Positions 63,439 to 64,000 of a stretch of 64,000 nucleotides of DNA are shown here, one piece after another. A program made the translations under genes and the position numbers. The stretch comes from Bacillus sp. cl95 (lineage in GTDB: Bacteria; Bacillota; Bacilli; Bacillales; Cytobacillaceae), in the NCBI RefSeq assembly GCF_900115925.1, contig NZ_FOYF01000001.1, positions 991,680 through 1,055,679 of the forward strand, in the 5' to 3' direction. Each line of letters opens with the position of its first letter. Position 1 is the stretch's first letter. The notes below the pieces were generated by a model. The model was given only the letters and a program-made list of their open reading frames with translations, ran no database searches and had not been told where the DNA came from.

Positions 63439-63512
63439 TGGCAGGGGTAGTAGGAATCGAACCCACACCAAAGGTTTTGGAGACCTTCGTTCTACCTTTA
63501 AACTATACCCCT
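63439..63512 (-). tRNA. tRNA-Trp(CCA)
   Basis: Minus strand, anticodon CCA in CTCCAAA; 3' CCA encoded. Confidence 0.95.
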
Positions 63513-63517
63513 ATAAA

Positions 63518-63602
63518 TGGTGGAGGGGGACGGATTCGAACCGCCGAACCCGGAGGGAGCGGATTTACAGTCCGCCGCGTTTAGCCACTTCGCTACCCCT
63601 CC
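63518..63602 (-). tRNA. tRNA-Tyr(GTA)
   Basis: Minus strand, long variable arm, anticodon GTA in CTGTAAA. Confidence 0.95.
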
Positions 63603-63628
63603 ACTATAAAAGAAAGACATTGTAAGAA

Positions 63629-63704
<76 letters not shown>

Positions 63705-63744
63705 ATTGAGGATGATTATTTTCGCTAGTGCGAAAAAATCAAGG

Positions 63745-63817
63745 TGGCTCAGGACGGAATCGAACCGCCGACACAAGGATTTTCAGTCCTTTGCTCTACC
63801 GACTGAGCTACTGAGCC
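63745..63817 (-). tRNA. tRNA-Phe(GAA)
   Basis: Minus strand, anticodon GAA in CTGAAAA. The 3' end reads ACCT, so CCA is not encoded. Confidence 0.95.
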
Positions 63818-63828
63818 AAAATAATAAA

Positions 63829-63904
63829 TGGCGGTCCCGACCGGGATCGAACCGGCGATCTCCTGCGTGACAGGCAGGCATGTTAACCGCTACACCACGG
63901 GACC
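63829..63904 (-). tRNA. tRNA-Asp(GTC)
   Basis: Minus strand, anticodon GTC in CTGTCAC; CCA encoded. Confidence 0.95.
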
Positions 63905-63943
63905 AAAGTTTTTTCAAGTTTCCTTGAAAATAACTTACATTAA

Positions 63944-64000
<57 letters not shown>

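Overview
The window comes from a low-GC, endospore-forming member of the Bacillaceae. Evidence: AGGAGG ribosome binding sites with ATG/GTG/TTG starts, an FMN riboswitch on riboflavin genes, PrkA and YhbH sporulation proteins, YodB/YodC, YvgN, and a queG-yhbB-trmL block arranged as in Bacillus subtilis. The genus cannot be fixed by reading alone; Peribacillus, Neobacillus or Cytobacillus-like is plausible.

Layout. 1-3.7 kb: end of a UPF0316 membrane protein, a half-length Spo0M-like protein, and redox/aldehyde stress genes (yodB repressor divergent from yodC nitroreductase, then yvgN). 3.8-5.9 kb: FMN riboswitch followed by ribE-ribB-ribH, with no ribD and no GTP cyclohydrolase II domain. 6-11.6 kb: GGDEF/EAL protein co-transcribed with a GNAT-like protein, a K+ channel, a secreted deacetylase-like protein. 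11.7-14.5 kb: oligo-1,6-glucosidase and its LacI-type regulator. 15-18.5 kb: SDR, ArsR, aldehyde dehydrogenase, epimerase-like genes. 18.7-21 kb: polar amino-acid ABC importer. 21-32.4 kb: STAS protein, MscS channel, RND exporter, AlkD-like repair protein, small unknown genes, chemoreceptor. 33-36 kb: accessory stretch with a paiB remnant, a KGG stress protein behind a SigB-like promoter, and a spo0E-like gene broken by a stop codon. 35-42.8 kb: yhbH, prkA, trmL, yhbB, queG. 43-52.9 kb: one large carbohydrate locus (two permeases, binding lipoprotein, YesMN-type two-component system, ThuA, two Gfo/Idh/MocA oxidoreductases, sugar isomerase) with a CcpA (cre) site at its head and no ATPase of its own.

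53.2-63.0 kb is an integrated element of about 9.8 kb. It lies between two 53-bp direct repeats (one mismatch) that are the 3' part of tRNA-Leu(CAA). A tyrosine integrase, split by a frameshift, sits next to the intact tRNA. The cargo is a tight four-gene operon (ComEC-like MBL hydrolase, trypsin-like protease, small middle component, SMC/RecN-like ABC ATPase) that I read as an ABC three-component conflict (anti-phage type) system. It also carries an HNH-DUF2971 fusion, an HTH/GIY-YIG protein, two small unknown proteins and a truncated replication-type protein. The window ends in a cluster of eleven tRNA genes.

Several intergenic regions hold short inverted-repeat elements (about 180-400 bp) that look like a MITE-like family; one half copy sits directly against the ribH stop codon.
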